DNA from: Piscinibacter gummiphilus
Lineage (GTDB): Bacteria; Pseudomonadota; Gammaproteobacteria; Burkholderiales; Burkholderiaceae_C
Length of the DNA stretch: 64,000 nt
Direction of reading: 5' to 3'
NCBI RefSeq assembly: GCF_002116905.1
Contig: NZ_CP015118.1
Coordinates: forward strand, 3,844,001 to 3,908,000
The position numbers and the translations under genes are program-made. The notes under the pieces were generated by a model that searched no databases, was not told the DNA's origin, and was given only the letters and a program-made list of their open reading frames with translations. Shown here piece by piece: positions 19,977 through 28,524 of the stretch (within the stretch, counting starts at the first letter, position 1; each line of letters begins with the position of its first letter).

Positions 19977-21605
19977 ATGACCCACCTCACCCCGCGCGCG
20001 GGCGCCCGCGCGCCGGCCTCGCTCGCCCTGCTCTTCTCGCTCGTGCTGACCGCCTGCGGCGGCGGCGGCGACAACGCCGTGCAGTCGAACTCGCCGGCAC
20101 CGGCGCCCGTGGCCTCGTCGCCGACGGCTCCGACGCCCGAGCCCGGCCCGTCGGCCAGCTCGCCCTCACCCGCAGCACCGAGCCCGTCGGCCGGTTCGCC
20201 CTCGCCCGCACCGAGCCCCTCGGCAGGCACACCCTCGCCGTCCCCCACGCCGACGCCGTCGCCGTCTCCGTCCCCCGTGGAGACACCGGCCCCACCTCCG
20301 CCGCCCGCCAGCGGCGCGGCCCTCGTCACGACCGGCAACCCGTTCGCGGACGCCGCGCTCTACACGGACCCCGACTACGGGAAGAAGGTGGCGCAGTCGC
20401 TGACCCGCGTCACCGCCGGATCCGCCGACGCGACCCTGGTGAAGGCCGCCGCGGCGTTCCCGACCGCCGTGTGGCTCGACCGCCTCGCGGCGATCGACGG
20501 TGCCAAGGCGAGCGGCGGTGCGATGGGCCTCGCCGACCACCTCGACGCGGCCGTCGCGCAGCAGAAAGCCGCCAGCGGCACGGGCGCGCTGATGCCGCTC
20601 GCGATCACGATCGTCGTCTACGACCTGCCCGACCGCGACTGCGCCGCGTACGCCTCGAACGGCGAACTCAGCTCCGCGAACAACGGCCTCGCGACCTACA
20701 AGACCCAGTACATCGACCGCATCGCCGAGATCGTCGCCCGGCCGGCCTACGCGGGCCTGCGCATCGTGGCCGTGGTCGAGCCCGACTCGTACCCGAACAT
20801 GATCACGAACCTGTCGGTGCCGGCGTGCGCGAACGTGAACCAGAAGCAGGTGTACGTGCAGGGCATCCAGTACGCCCTCGCCAAGCTGTCGGCCACGAAA
20901 AACGTGTACCTGTACCTCGACATCGCCCACTCGGGCTGGTTGGGCTGGGATGACAACCGGCAGAAGGCGGTGCAGGGGTTCAAGGCCCTGGTGCAAGGCG
21001 CCACGCCGTCGGGCCGGCTCGACATCATCCGCGGCTTCGCGAGCAACACCGCGAACTACACGCCGCTCGACGAACCGTTCTTCAACGGCGACGACCCCAT
21101 CGTCGACCCGTCGAAGACCACCGGCTTCTACGAGTGGAACCGCGGTGTCGACGAACTGACCTTCATCGACAAGCTGCGCACCGAGTTCACCGCCGCCGGC
21201 TTCCCCTCCACGCTGTCGTTCATCGTCGACACCTCGCGCAACGGCTGGGGCGGCCCGGCACGCCCCACCGGAGCGGCTCCCGACGTGGACGACATGCGCA
21301 TCGACCGCCGCGCCCACCGCGGCAACTGGTGCAACGTGAAGGACACCGGCATCGGCGAACGTCCGCGCGCGAACCCGGACGCCTCGCGCAGCTACCTCGA
21401 CGCGTACGTGTTCATCAAGCCGCCAGGCGATTCCGACGGCACGAGCGACAGCACGGCCAACACGCCGAACGCCGAGGGCAAGCGCTTCGACATGAAGTGC
21501 GGCAGCACCATCGTCGACTCGCTGCCCAACGCGCCGCACGCGGGTCAGTGGTTCCACGACCAGTTCCTGATGCTGCTGCGCAATGCCCATCCGGTGCTGA
21601 AGTGA
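19977..21605 (+). CDS. Secreted GH6 cellulase lipoprotein
   Basis: 542 residues. Lipoprotein signal with LTAC (Cys27), then a Pro/Ser/Thr linker of about 85 residues. The catalytic domain starts near residue 120 (NPFADAALYTDPDY) and shows GH6 hallmarks: VVYDLPDRDCAA with the catalytic Asp region, VAVVEPDSYPNM, YLDIAHSGWLGW, and a C-terminal RIDRRAHRGNWCN segment. GH6 enzymes are inverting endoglucanases or cellobiohydrolases acting on beta-1,4-glucan. The GH5+GH6 pairing gives complementary attack on cellulose. No carbohydrate-binding module is seen. An AGGGAGAA site precedes the ATG. Confidence 0.92.
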   Translation: MTHLTPRAGARAPASLALLFSLVLTACGGGGDNAVQSNSPAPAPVASSPTAPTPEPGPSASSPSPAAPSPSAGSPSPAPSPSAGTPSPSPTPTPSPSPSPVETPAPPPPPASGAALVTTGNPFADAALYTDPDYGKKVAQSLTRVTAGSADATLVKAAAAFPTAVWLDRLAAIDGAKASGGAMGLADHLDAAVAQQKAASGTGALMPLAITIVVYDLPDRDCAAYASNGELSSANNGLATYKTQYIDRIAEIVARPAYAGLRIVAVVEPDSYPNMITNLSVPACANVNQKQVYVQGIQYALAKLSATKNVYLYLDIAHSGWLGWDDNRQKAVQGFKALVQGATPSGRLDIIRGFASNTANYTPLDEPFFNGDDPIVDPSKTTGFYEWNRGVDELTFIDKLRTEFTAAGFPSTLSFIVDTSRNGWGGPARPTGAAPDVDDMRIDRRAHRGNWCNVKDTGIGERPRANPDASRSYLDAYVFIKPPGDSDGTSDSTANTPNAEGKRFDMKCGSTIVDSLPNAPHAGQWFHDQFLMLLRNAHPVLK

Positions 21606-21643
21606 TCGGCGCGGAGGCGGGCCGCGCGGCGTACATTCCGCGC

Positions 21644-22315
21644 ATGACCGCCCCCGCCTCCGCCCCCCGCACCGCCTGGCTCGCCGGGGCCTCCGGCCTC
21701 GTCGGCTCCCTCCTCCTCGCGCGCCTGCTCGACGCGTCCGTCACCGTGCACGCCCTCGTGCGCCGGCTGCCGGACGTGCCGCGCACGGACCCGCGCCTGC
21801 ACTACCACCCGGTGGACTTCGAGCACCTGCCGGAGCTGCCCACGGCGGACGACCTCTACATCGCGCTCGGCACCACCATCAAGGTGGCGGGCTCGCGCCC
21901 CGCGTTCCGCCGGGTCGACTTCGACGCGGTGGTGCGCACGGCCGAAGCCGCACGTGCCGCGGGCATCCGCCGCGTGGGGCTCGTGTCGGCGGTGGGCGCC
22001 GACCCGAAGTCCACCGTGTTCTACAACCAGGTCAAGGGCGAAGCTGAGCAGGCCCTCGCGGCACTGGGCTTCGAGGTCACCGTGTTCGCGCGTCCCGCGC
22101 TGCTGCTGGGCGATCGCACGGCCCTGGGCCAGCCCGCCCGGTTCGGCGAACAGCTCGCCGAACGCCTGATGCTGCCGCTCGGCGCCCTGATGCCGAAGGC
22201 CATCCGTCCCATCCGGGCCGACGCGGTGGCCGAGGCGCTGATGGCCGCCGTCCCGACCCGGCCCGCCGGCCTGCACATCCTCAGTTCACAGTCCATGCAA
22301 CGCCGCCCCGCTTGA
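21644..22315 (+). CDS. NAD(P)-binding atypical short-chain dehydrogenase/epimerase-like protein
   Basis: 223 residues from ATG 21644. The N-terminal Rossmann motif GASGLVGSLLL follows a short leader. Then come VHALVRR, YIALGTTIKVAG, and a VSAVGAD / NQVKGEAEQAL segment in which Tyr-Asn-x-x-Lys takes the catalytic position. This matches the HTATIP2/YwnB-like atypical SDR group, whose substrates are mostly unknown. Cytosolic. It follows the cellulases on the same strand but has no evident functional link. Confidence 0.82.
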   Translation: MTAPASAPRTAWLAGASGLVGSLLLARLLDASVTVHALVRRLPDVPRTDPRLHYHPVDFEHLPELPTADDLYIALGTTIKVAGSRPAFRRVDFDAVVRTAEAARAAGIRRVGLVSAVGADPKSTVFYNQVKGEAEQALAALGFEVTVFARPALLLGDRTALGQPARFGEQLAERLMLPLGALMPKAIRPIRADAVAEALMAAVPTRPAGLHILSSQSMQRRPA

Positions 22316-22441
22316 CGCCCGGAATGTGTGCAAGTGTTTCAATAACCACTCGAAGCGAGTAGGCGCTTGCCAATTGACGCGGGTGGACACATCCTGCGCC
22401 TTCCGCCGCGTTAACGTGGTCGAAACTGTGGAGTACCTCAC

Positions 22442-22951
22442 ATGAAAACACCCTGGCATACCGCCTGGCAAGGCGCCGACGTGGTCGTCTTCCGCGACGA
22501 CGTCGAGGTGGACCGTTTCACCGCCGACCAGGTCGAGCGCGTCATCTTCGTCCACCGCGGCAGCGGCGAAACGCCGGGCGACCTGTCGTTCGCCGTCGTC
22601 GAACTGCCCGAAGACACCATCATCTTCCCCGCCGACACCGGCTTCGCCGGCCGCGTGCACTTCGAGCGCACGCAGTTCTGGGAAGAAAAGCAATGCGTCT
22701 ACTGGGTGCCCGAATCGCAGGCCCCGCTGCCGGGGCGCCTGCGCCGCGGCCTGTGGCTGCTGCGCCCCGGCACCCCCGCGTACCGCCGCCTGCCGCGCAC
22801 GGAACTGGCATCCACCCTCGAACGCTGGGTCGTCACCGGCCCGCAGACGTGGGAACAGCGCAAGTGGCTGCGCATCGAACGCAGCCGCCCCTTCGGCAGT
22901 ACCACGCAGCCGGCCGCGCTCGACAGCACGCACCAGCGCAAGCGCGCCTGA
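22442..22951 (+). CDS. Conserved hypothetical protein
   Basis: 169 residues, not recognised. No signal peptide or membrane segment. The N-terminal half is mostly beta (FRDDVEVDRFTADQVERVIFV, split here by a turn) and contains paired acidic and aromatic residues; the C-terminal third is strongly basic. Transcribed alone, convergent with the small Ala/Lys-rich gene. The 126-nt gap upstream has no clear promoter. Confidence 0.65.
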   Translation: MKTPWHTAWQGADVVVFRDDVEVDRFTADQVERVIFVHRGSGETPGDLSFAVVELPEDTIIFPADTGFAGRVHFERTQFWEEKQCVYWVPESQAPLPGRLRRGLWLLRPGTPAYRRLPRTELASTLERWVVTGPQTWEQRKWLRIERSRPFGSTTQPAALDSTHQRKRA

Positions 22952-22978
22952 GCGCACCTTCATCCGCACCATGAAGAA

Positions 22979-22997
22979 GGCCCGGTCGAACCGGGCC
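22979..22997. terminator. Candidate bidirectional terminator hairpin
   Basis: An 8-bp perfect stem GGCCCGGT/ACCGGGCC with loop CGA lies between two convergent genes. It has no strong T-run on the plus strand and only a mixed CTTCTTC tract on the minus strand. Confidence 0.45.
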
Positions 22998-23055
22998 GTC
23001 GTTGTCGCGCGCGCCTCACGGCGCGGCGCAGGTCGGGCGTCAAGCGCCTTCAGGT

Positions 23056-23265
23056 TCAGGTCTTGGCCGGCGTGGCAGCGGGCGCGGCTTCGGTCTTCGC
23101 CTTCTTCGCGTGCGCGTGCTTCTTCGCGGGCGCCTTCTTCGCCGGCGCTTCCTTGGCGGTGGCAGCGGAAGCGGCGGGGGCTGCCGCAGGGGCTGCGGCC
23201 GGCGCCGCAGCGAACGCACCCAGCGAGAACGTGGCAGCGATCAGGGCGGCAAACATCTTGTTCAT
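23056..23265 (-). CDS. Small secreted Ala/Lys/His-rich protein
   Basis: 69 residues. A typical signal peptide (MNKMFAALIAATFSLGAFA) is followed by a tail made almost only of Ala, Pro, Lys and His (KKAPAKKHAHAKK). Similar tails occur in acid-shock-like and histone-H1-like small proteins. Exported and strongly basic, so it may bind polyanions at the envelope; function unknown. The start is not backed by a good Shine-Dalgarno (CCTCCC upstream). Confidence 0.6.
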   Translation of the reverse strand: MNKMFAALIAATFSLGAFAAAPAAAPAAAPAASAATAKEAPAKKAPAKKHAHAKKAKTEAAPAATPAKT

Positions 23266-23350
23266 GGGAGGTCTTTCATTCGGTTGTCGAGCAGGTCGCT
23301 CTCCTCCACAACGAGGCCTCCGGAAGCCGCGTTGACCCCCTCGAGTTTCT

Positions 23351-24760
23351 TTACGTTCGAGCCTTCGAACCCCGTCCGGCGGTCGAGAGCGCCCTTTCCA
23401 GCACCTCGAAAATCCGCGTGTCACGCGACTGCGCCACGTTGAACCGCAGGTAGTCCCCCGCACTCGCCGACTGGCTGAACGCGTTGCCCGGTGCGAGCAC
23501 CACGCCGTCCTGAAGACACGCCCGCGCCACCGCCGCGGCATCGACCCCATCGGGCAAGCGGCACCAGAGGAACATGCCCGCCTGCGGCACGATCCACGGT
23601 GTGATGCCGAGCGTGGCGAGGCGAGTCACGGCCTTGTCCATCGCCTCCGCGAGCCGCACGCGCACCGCCTCCATGTGCTTGCGGTAACCGCTGTCGGTGA
23701 TGGCGGACAGCACCACCTCCGCGCCCAGGCGCCCGCCGCCGAAGTTGGTGGCGATCTTCAGGTCGGTGAGACCGTCGATCCACTCGGGCTTCGCGGCGAT
23801 GTGGCCGCAGCGCAGCGACGCCGACACCGTCTTCGAGAAGCTGCCGATCTGGATCACGCGCGAGAGGCCGTCGAAGGCCGCGAGCCGGGGGGCGGGCGTC
23901 GCCTCGAAGTCCGCGAAGATGTCGTCCTCGACAATCACGAGCCCCGCGCGGTCGGCGAGCTTGAGCAGGCGGTGGGCCACCAGCGGCGACAGCACGGCGC
24001 CCGTGGGGTTGTGGATGCCCGAGTTGGTGATGTAGAGCCGCGGCGCGTGTTCGCCGAGCGCCGCGTCGAACGCGTCGAGGTCGGGGCCCTGCGGCGTGTA
24101 CGGCACGCCCACGACGTGCACGCGGTGGGCCTTCAGCAGCGCGTGGAAGTTGAAGTAGCACGGGTCGTCCACCAGCACGGTGTCGCCCGGCTCCAGCAGG
24201 AAGCGGCAGACGAGGTCGATGGCCTGCGTGCCGGACTCGGTGAGCAGCACCTGCTCGGGCGACGCATCGATGCCCGCGGCGGCCAAACGGCGCGCGAGGA
24301 ACTGGCGCAACCCGGGGTGGCCCTGAGGCGTCGCGTACTCGGCCAGCTCGAGGGTGTCGGCCCGTGCGAGCGAACGCAGCGCGCGGCGCACGCCGGCCTC
24401 GTACATCCACGACGCGGGCAGCCAGCCGCAGCCGGGCTTCAGCACGCGGGCGTCGGACTCCAGCGACTGGCGCGAGACCCACAGCGGGTCCACGGCGCGG
24501 TCGACCTTCGGCCCCATCTCGGCGAGGGCGAGCGGCGCCACGGGCCCGGCCACGTAGAAGCCCGAGCCCGGCCGGGCCGTGAGCAGGCCCTCTGCCACGA
24601 GGCGTTCGTACGCCTCGACGACCGTGGAGACCGACACGCGCAAGGCCCCCGCCTGCGCGCGCACGGACGGCAGCCGTGCGCCAGGCAGCGCCGCGCGCGA
24701 GGTGATCCGGGACCGGATCTCCGACATCACCGCCTCGATGCGGGTTCCCTCACGAGCCAT
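23351..24760 (-). CDS. MocR/PdxR-type transcriptional regulator (GntR winged helix + aminotransferase-like domain)
   Basis: 469 residues from ATG 24760 with GGAGG upstream; the ORF extends further but without a better start. The N-terminal winged helix has LPSVRAQAGALRVSVSTVVEAY. A fold-type I aminotransferase domain follows, with NPTGAVLSP, ED-D in IVEDDIFADF, and the PLP-binding Lys in IGSFSKTVSAS. Such regulators sense amino-acid-like effectors or PLP and usually control a divergent neighbour, here the EamA exporter. The 101-nt shared gap carries repeat elements that could be the operator. Confidence 0.93.
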   Translation of the reverse strand: MAREGTRIEAVMSEIRSRITSRAALPGARLPSVRAQAGALRVSVSTVVEAYERLVAEGLLTARPGSGFYVAGPVAPLALAEMGPKVDRAVDPLWVSRQSLESDARVLKPGCGWLPASWMYEAGVRRALRSLARADTLELAEYATPQGHPGLRQFLARRLAAAGIDASPEQVLLTESGTQAIDLVCRFLLEPGDTVLVDDPCYFNFHALLKAHRVHVVGVPYTPQGPDLDAFDAALGEHAPRLYITNSGIHNPTGAVLSPLVAHRLLKLADRAGLVIVEDDIFADFEATPAPRLAAFDGLSRVIQIGSFSKTVSASLRCGHIAAKPEWIDGLTDLKIATNFGGGRLGAEVVLSAITDSGYRKHMEAVRVRLAEAMDKAVTRLATLGITPWIVPQAGMFLWCRLPDGVDAAAVARACLQDGVVLAPGNAFSQSASAGDYLRFNVAQSRDTRIFEVLERALSTAGRGSKART

Positions 24761-24795
24761 CGCGTCCTCCGAACCGTACTGGCCAAACATGCAAC

Positions 24796-24826
24796 ACAGT
24801 TCTTGGAAATTGTATTGGACTGTCCC
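24796..24826. promoter_or_regulatory. Candidate MocR operator between the regulator and EamA exporter genes
   Basis: The gap contains ACAGTTCTT (24796-24804), direct repeats TTGGA at 24804-24808 and 24815-24819, and the odd palindrome GGACTGTCC (24817-24825). ACAGTTCTT and the GGGACAGT word (minus strand) recur in the gap beside the second MocR gene at 53.8 kb. Binding is inferred. Confidence 0.4.
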
Positions 24827-24861
24827 TGGTGACGTCGACCCGATGCGGGTCCACTGCATCC

Positions 24862-25725
24862 ATGGAAAAGACAACGAGCGGCTGGGTCAACGGGTTCATC
24901 GGCGTGGCGATCTTCGCGGGATCGCTGCCCGCGACCCGCGTGGCGGTCGCCGACTTCGACCCGGCCTTCCTCACCTGCGCCCGCGCCACCGTCGCCGCGG
25001 TGCTGGGCCTCGCGCTGCTGATGCTGCTCGGCGAACGCCGGCCCCGCCGCGCCGACCTGCCCTCGCTCGCGCTGGCCGCCCTGGGCGTGGTGGTCGGCTT
25101 CCCGCTGCTGACGGCGCTGGCCCTGCAGCACGTGACGTCGGCGCACGCCATCGTGTTCGTGGGGCTGCTGCCGCTGTCCACGGCCCTGTTCGCCGTGCTG
25201 CGCGGGGGCGAACGGCCGCGCCCGGCCTTCTGGCTGTTCTCGGTGGCGGGCGCCTCGCTGGTGGCGGGCTACACCGCCTGGGGCGGACTCGAGGTGTCGC
25301 TGGTGGGAGACCTGCTGATGCTGGGCGCCATCGCCGTGTGTGGCATGGGCTATGCCGAAGGGGCGCGCCTCGCGCGCACGCTGGGCGGGTGGCAGGTCAT
25401 CAGCTGGGCGCTGGCCCTGTCGCTGCCGGTGATGCTGCCGGGGGCGCTGCTGACGCGGCCCGAGTCGTTCGGCCACGTGGGCGGCCCGGCCTGGATGGGC
25501 TTCGCCTACGTGTCGCTCTTCAGCATGCTGATCGGCTTCGTGTTCTGGTACCGGGGCCTGGCCCAGGGCGGCATCGCGGCCGTGGGGCAGTTGCAGCTGC
25601 TCCAGCCGTTCATGGGCCTGGGCCTCGCCGCGCTGCTGCTGCACGAGACGGTGAGCTGGAGCATGCTGCTCGTCACGCTGGCGGCCGTGGTGTGCGTGGC
25701 CGGTGCGCGGCGCTACGCCCGGTGA
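24862..25725 (+). CDS. EamA/DMT-family metabolite exporter
   Basis: 287 residues from ATG 24862, about ten hydrophobic segments in two homologous halves, as usual for EamA/RhaT drug/metabolite transporters. The first half has PATRVAVADFDPAFLTCARA, the second FGHVGGPAWMGFAYVSLFSM and a closing FMGLGLAALLLHE. Inner membrane, probably exporting an amino acid or related metabolite. Divergence from a MocR regulator fits an exporter induced by its own substrate or by vitamin B6 status (inference). Confidence 0.9.
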   Translation: MEKTTSGWVNGFIGVAIFAGSLPATRVAVADFDPAFLTCARATVAAVLGLALLMLLGERRPRRADLPSLALAALGVVVGFPLLTALALQHVTSAHAIVFVGLLPLSTALFAVLRGGERPRPAFWLFSVAGASLVAGYTAWGGLEVSLVGDLLMLGAIAVCGMGYAEGARLARTLGGWQVISWALALSLPVMLPGALLTRPESFGHVGGPAWMGFAYVSLFSMLIGFVFWYRGLAQGGIAAVGQLQLLQPFMGLGLAALLLHETVSWSMLLVTLAAVVCVAGARRYAR

Positions 25726-25731
25726 AGCACG

Positions 25732-26583
25732 TCAGTCGAAGCGCCCCTGGCGCAGCCACTTCGTGGCGACCCACTTCTCCCCCTCGATCACCGGCGCGCC
25801 GCCGTGCAGCGTGCGAGTCATGGGGTGCGGCCGGTCGTAGCTGAAGAACACGGCGTTGCCCTTCACCGGGGCCACCTCGAGGTGGACGTCGGGGAAGGTG
25901 GTGGCGCCACCCAGCGTAGGCGTGTTGAGGTACGTGACGAGCGTGCCCACGCGCTGGCCGCCGCGCTTGAGGATGTTGGGCGTGCCCGCGTGGGCCGGGT
26001 CGAAGTAGTCGTAGTGCGGCTTGTATTCCGCCCCCGGGCGGTAACGCAGGATCTGCAGGCCTTCGCCGTTCTCGATGGGCCAGTTGAGCAGCGCGGCGAT
26101 GCGCGCCTCGAACCGCGCGCAGACGGCGTTCTCGCCGCGCGAGAAGAACATGCCGTCGCTGGTGCGCGCGACGTTGACCTCGCTGGAGCCCGTGCTGGTG
26201 ACGACGGTCTCGGACCGTGCGAGCCGCTGGCGCGAGAGCGCGACGAGTTCGTCGCATTCGTCGTCCGTCAGCATGTTGCCGAAGACCACCACGCGCGGGT
26301 TGCGCAGGGTCATCACGATGCGGATCTCGTGGCCGTCGACGACGAGGGTCGAGGGCGAGTCGAAGAGCTCGGGCTCGGGCACGCGCACCGGCACCGGCAG
26401 GCCGTTGGCCTCGGCGTGTTCCTTCAGGAAGCCGGACAGGGTGTCTTCCAGGGCGACGAGCGCGACGTCCTCGTTCCAGCCGCTGTCCATCATCGACTTG
26501 AGCACGGCGTCGGGGTCGCGGCCGGCCTTCGCCTGGTCGACGATCCACTGCCGCAGTTCGGGGGTGACTTGCTGTTCGCTCAT
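25732..26583 (-). CDS. Prolyl-4-hydroxylase-like 2-oxoglutarate/Fe(II) oxygenase
   Basis: 283 residues. The N-terminal ~60 residues form a small helical domain; residues about 90-283 are a P4Hc fold. The Fe(II) triad is His190 and Asp192 (HYDYFD) and His260; Lys270 (EGEKWVATKW) would bind 2-oxoglutarate. The LQILRYRPGAEYKPHYD and FPDVHLEVAPVKGNA blocks are classic. Cytosolic enzyme hydroxylating a peptide proline or similar residue; bacterial members can modify elongation factor Tu, but the target here is unknown. Convergent with the EamA gene, 6 nt apart. Confidence 0.92.
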   Translation of the reverse strand: MSEQQVTPELRQWIVDQAKAGRDPDAVLKSMMDSGWNEDVALVALEDTLSGFLKEHAEANGLPVPVRVPEPELFDSPSTLVVDGHEIRIVMTLRNPRVVVFGNMLTDDECDELVALSRQRLARSETVVTSTGSSEVNVARTSDGMFFSRGENAVCARFEARIAALLNWPIENGEGLQILRYRPGAEYKPHYDYFDPAHAGTPNILKRGGQRVGTLVTYLNTPTLGGATTFPDVHLEVAPVKGNAVFFSYDRPHPMTRTLHGGAPVIEGEKWVATKWLRQGRFD

Positions 26584-26641
26584 GCTGCCATTGTGCCGTT
26601 CATGCCGTGACCGTTCGCGTGCTGCCCCTTCTCCGCGTGTA

Positions 26642-27424
26642 TCAAGCCGCGTCGGGCAGGCGCCGGCGGAACACCAGCCGGTCGGGTTCGGAGACCGAGG
26701 GTTCGAAGGCGTACCCGTCGGACGCGAAGGATTCCAGGTCCTTCGGCGTGGTGAGCCGCTGCGTGATGGCGTGCCGGGCCATCAGGCCGCGGGCACGCTT
26801 CGCGAAGAAGCTGATGATCTTGTATTTTCCACCCTTCCAGTCCTCGAACACACACTCGATGACCCGGGGTTTGAGCACCTTGCGGTCGGCGGCCTTGAAG
26901 TACTCGTTCGACGCGAGGTTCACGATGACCGGCACCGGGTCCGCGGCCACGCGGCGGTTGAGGTAGCGCGCCAGCGTGTCGCCCCAATACGCGTAGAGGT
27001 TCTTGCCGTGCGGGTTCTCGAGCGCCGTGCCCATCTCGAGGCGGTACGGCTGCATGCGGTCGAGCGGACGCAGCACGCCGTAGAGGCCGCTCAGGATGCT
27101 GACGTGCTGCTGGGCCCAGTCGAGGTCCGCGGCCGACAGCGAGGGCGCCTGCAGGCCGTCGTACACGTCGCCGTTGAACGCGAGCACGGCCGGCTTGCTG
27201 TTGCGCGCGGTGAAACGCTTCGACCATGCCCCGTACCGCGCCACGTTGAGCGCGGCCAGGCTGTCGGACAGGTCCATCAGGGAGGCGATCTCCTGCGGGC
27301 TCTTCGGGCGCAGCAGGTCGATGAGTTCCGCCGACTGCGGCAGGAATTGCGGCAGCGTCGGGCTGTCGATGGTCGAGGGGGTGTCGAAATCGAGCGACTT
27401 GGCAGGCGAAAGGAGGAAGTGCAT
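26642..27424 (-). CDS. yaaA: Peroxide stress protein YaaA (DUF328)
   Basis: 260 residues (E. coli YaaA has 258). Start MHFLLSPAKSLDF is the family signature; later GLYGVLRPLDRMQPYRLEMGT and NLASNEYFKA are conserved. YaaA lowers free intracellular iron and protects DNA during hydrogen peroxide stress, and has a DNA-binding fold. Single gene, divergent from a small membrane protein gene. The frame runs on far upstream, but this start is set by the family N-terminus. Confidence 0.95.
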   Translation of the reverse strand: MHFLLSPAKSLDFDTPSTIDSPTLPQFLPQSAELIDLLRPKSPQEIASLMDLSDSLAALNVARYGAWSKRFTARNSKPAVLAFNGDVYDGLQAPSLSAADLDWAQQHVSILSGLYGVLRPLDRMQPYRLEMGTALENPHGKNLYAYWGDTLARYLNRRVAADPVPVIVNLASNEYFKAADRKVLKPRVIECVFEDWKGGKYKIISFFAKRARGLMARHAITQRLTTPKDLESFASDGYAFEPSVSEPDRLVFRRRLPDAA

Positions 27425-27553
27425 CGCCGCATTTTCGTCCAGGAGTCCGCGGGTTTTCCATGAACGGCCGAAACGTGCATTCCTACCGCCTCGGCAGGCC
27501 CGCCCTTTGCCAGAATCGGCGAAGCTGTCCCTTCTCCCGCCGTCTGTTTTTCC

Positions 27554-28189
27554 ATGCGCCACAGTCCCTTCATCAACTGGCTCGCCCGGATCCTCCTCGG
27601 TCTCGGTCTCGCGGCCATCAGCATTCAAGTGGGACTGATCTTCTGGCGGAGCTGGTGGCAGGTGGGCGCCGTGTGCGCGGTGGTGGCGGTGGGCGGCTTC
27701 GCGCTCGCCGTGCATGCCGAACTGCGCGAACGCCGCCGGCGGCTGCTCAAGCGCGCCTGCGGGGAACTGTCGCTGCCCACGCAGTGGTCCGTGAAGTTCG
27801 ACAAGCGCCTGCCCGGCGGCTGGACCGCCCCCATCGCGGTGATGCGCGACGACGGCATGCGCTTCGTGGTCGACATCCAGCCGTTCCGTTCGGCCACCTG
27901 GTCGTCCGCGCCGCGCAAGGCGGGCGTGGCACCGTGGCTGGTCGACGCGAAGGACAAGCCGCTGCGCCCCGATCCGGTGACCGCGCTGGCCAAGGGTGGC
28001 CTGGCGGCCAGCGCCGCGCCGGTGCTGTGGCTGCCCCGCGCCGAGGAGGCCGGCACGTCGCGGCATCCCGACACGAACCTCGTGGTGGTGTCCGGCTCCG
28101 CGCGCGACCTCAAGCTGTGGCTCCAGAGCGCGCGCCGCGTGACGGCGAACGCCACGCCGCCGATGGACACGGTGTCCCAGGAAGCCTGA
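27554..28189 (+). CDS. Hypothetical inner-membrane protein with a soluble C-terminal domain
   Basis: 211 residues. Two hydrophobic segments (about 10-30 and 35-55), then a basic stretch (ELRERRRRLLKRA), then a soluble domain of about 140 residues with mixed strands (TQWSVKFDKRL, FVVDIQPFRS, TNLVVVSGSARDL). The basic stretch after the second segment suggests both termini face the cytosol. Not recognised. Convergent with the small lipoprotein gene. Confidence 0.65.
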   Translation: MRHSPFINWLARILLGLGLAAISIQVGLIFWRSWWQVGAVCAVVAVGGFALAVHAELRERRRRLLKRACGELSLPTQWSVKFDKRLPGGWTAPIAVMRDDGMRFVVDIQPFRSATWSSAPRKAGVAPWLVDAKDKPLRPDPVTALAKGGLAASAAPVLWLPRAEEAGTSRHPDTNLVVVSGSARDLKLWLQSARRVTANATPPMDTVSQEA

Positions 28190-28211
28190 CGGCGCCGGCC
28201 TCGCCGCACCG

Positions 28212-28394
28212 TCACTTCTTCGCGGCATCCTCGATCTTCTCGCCCGCGTTCTCGATCTTCTGGCCGGCCTTCTCGGCCGCGTTGTCGATCGACTTGCCCG
28301 CGCGTTCGGCGGGGCCCTCGTGGGGTTGGCAGGCGGCCATCGCGAGCGACAGGGCGGCGACGAAGGCGAAGAGCGAAGTCTTGAAGGTGGTCAT
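28212..28394 (-). CDS. Small entericidin-like/LEA-like lipoprotein
   Basis: 60 residues from ATG 28394 with AGGAG upstream. Lipoprotein signal, lipobox MAAC at about residue 22, then a mature part of repeated Ala-Glu-Lys heptads (KSIDNAAEKAGQKIENAGEK), an amphipathic helix like those in YtxH/LEA-type stress peptides. Envelope-anchored, possibly a stress lipoprotein. Confidence 0.7.
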   Translation of the reverse strand: MTTFKTSLFAFVAALSLAMAACQPHEGPAERAGKSIDNAAEKAGQKIENAGEKIEDAAKK

Positions 28395-28524
28395 GGTGTT
28401 GTCTCCTGACAGGGTCGGGACCGGGCACACCGTGTGCCCCGGCTGAGCGCACTGTAGAAAACGCCGCACGCCGCGTCGTTCGGCGGAAGCCGGTTCGCAG
28501 CGTGCGCGGCGTCCTACCCTGCTG

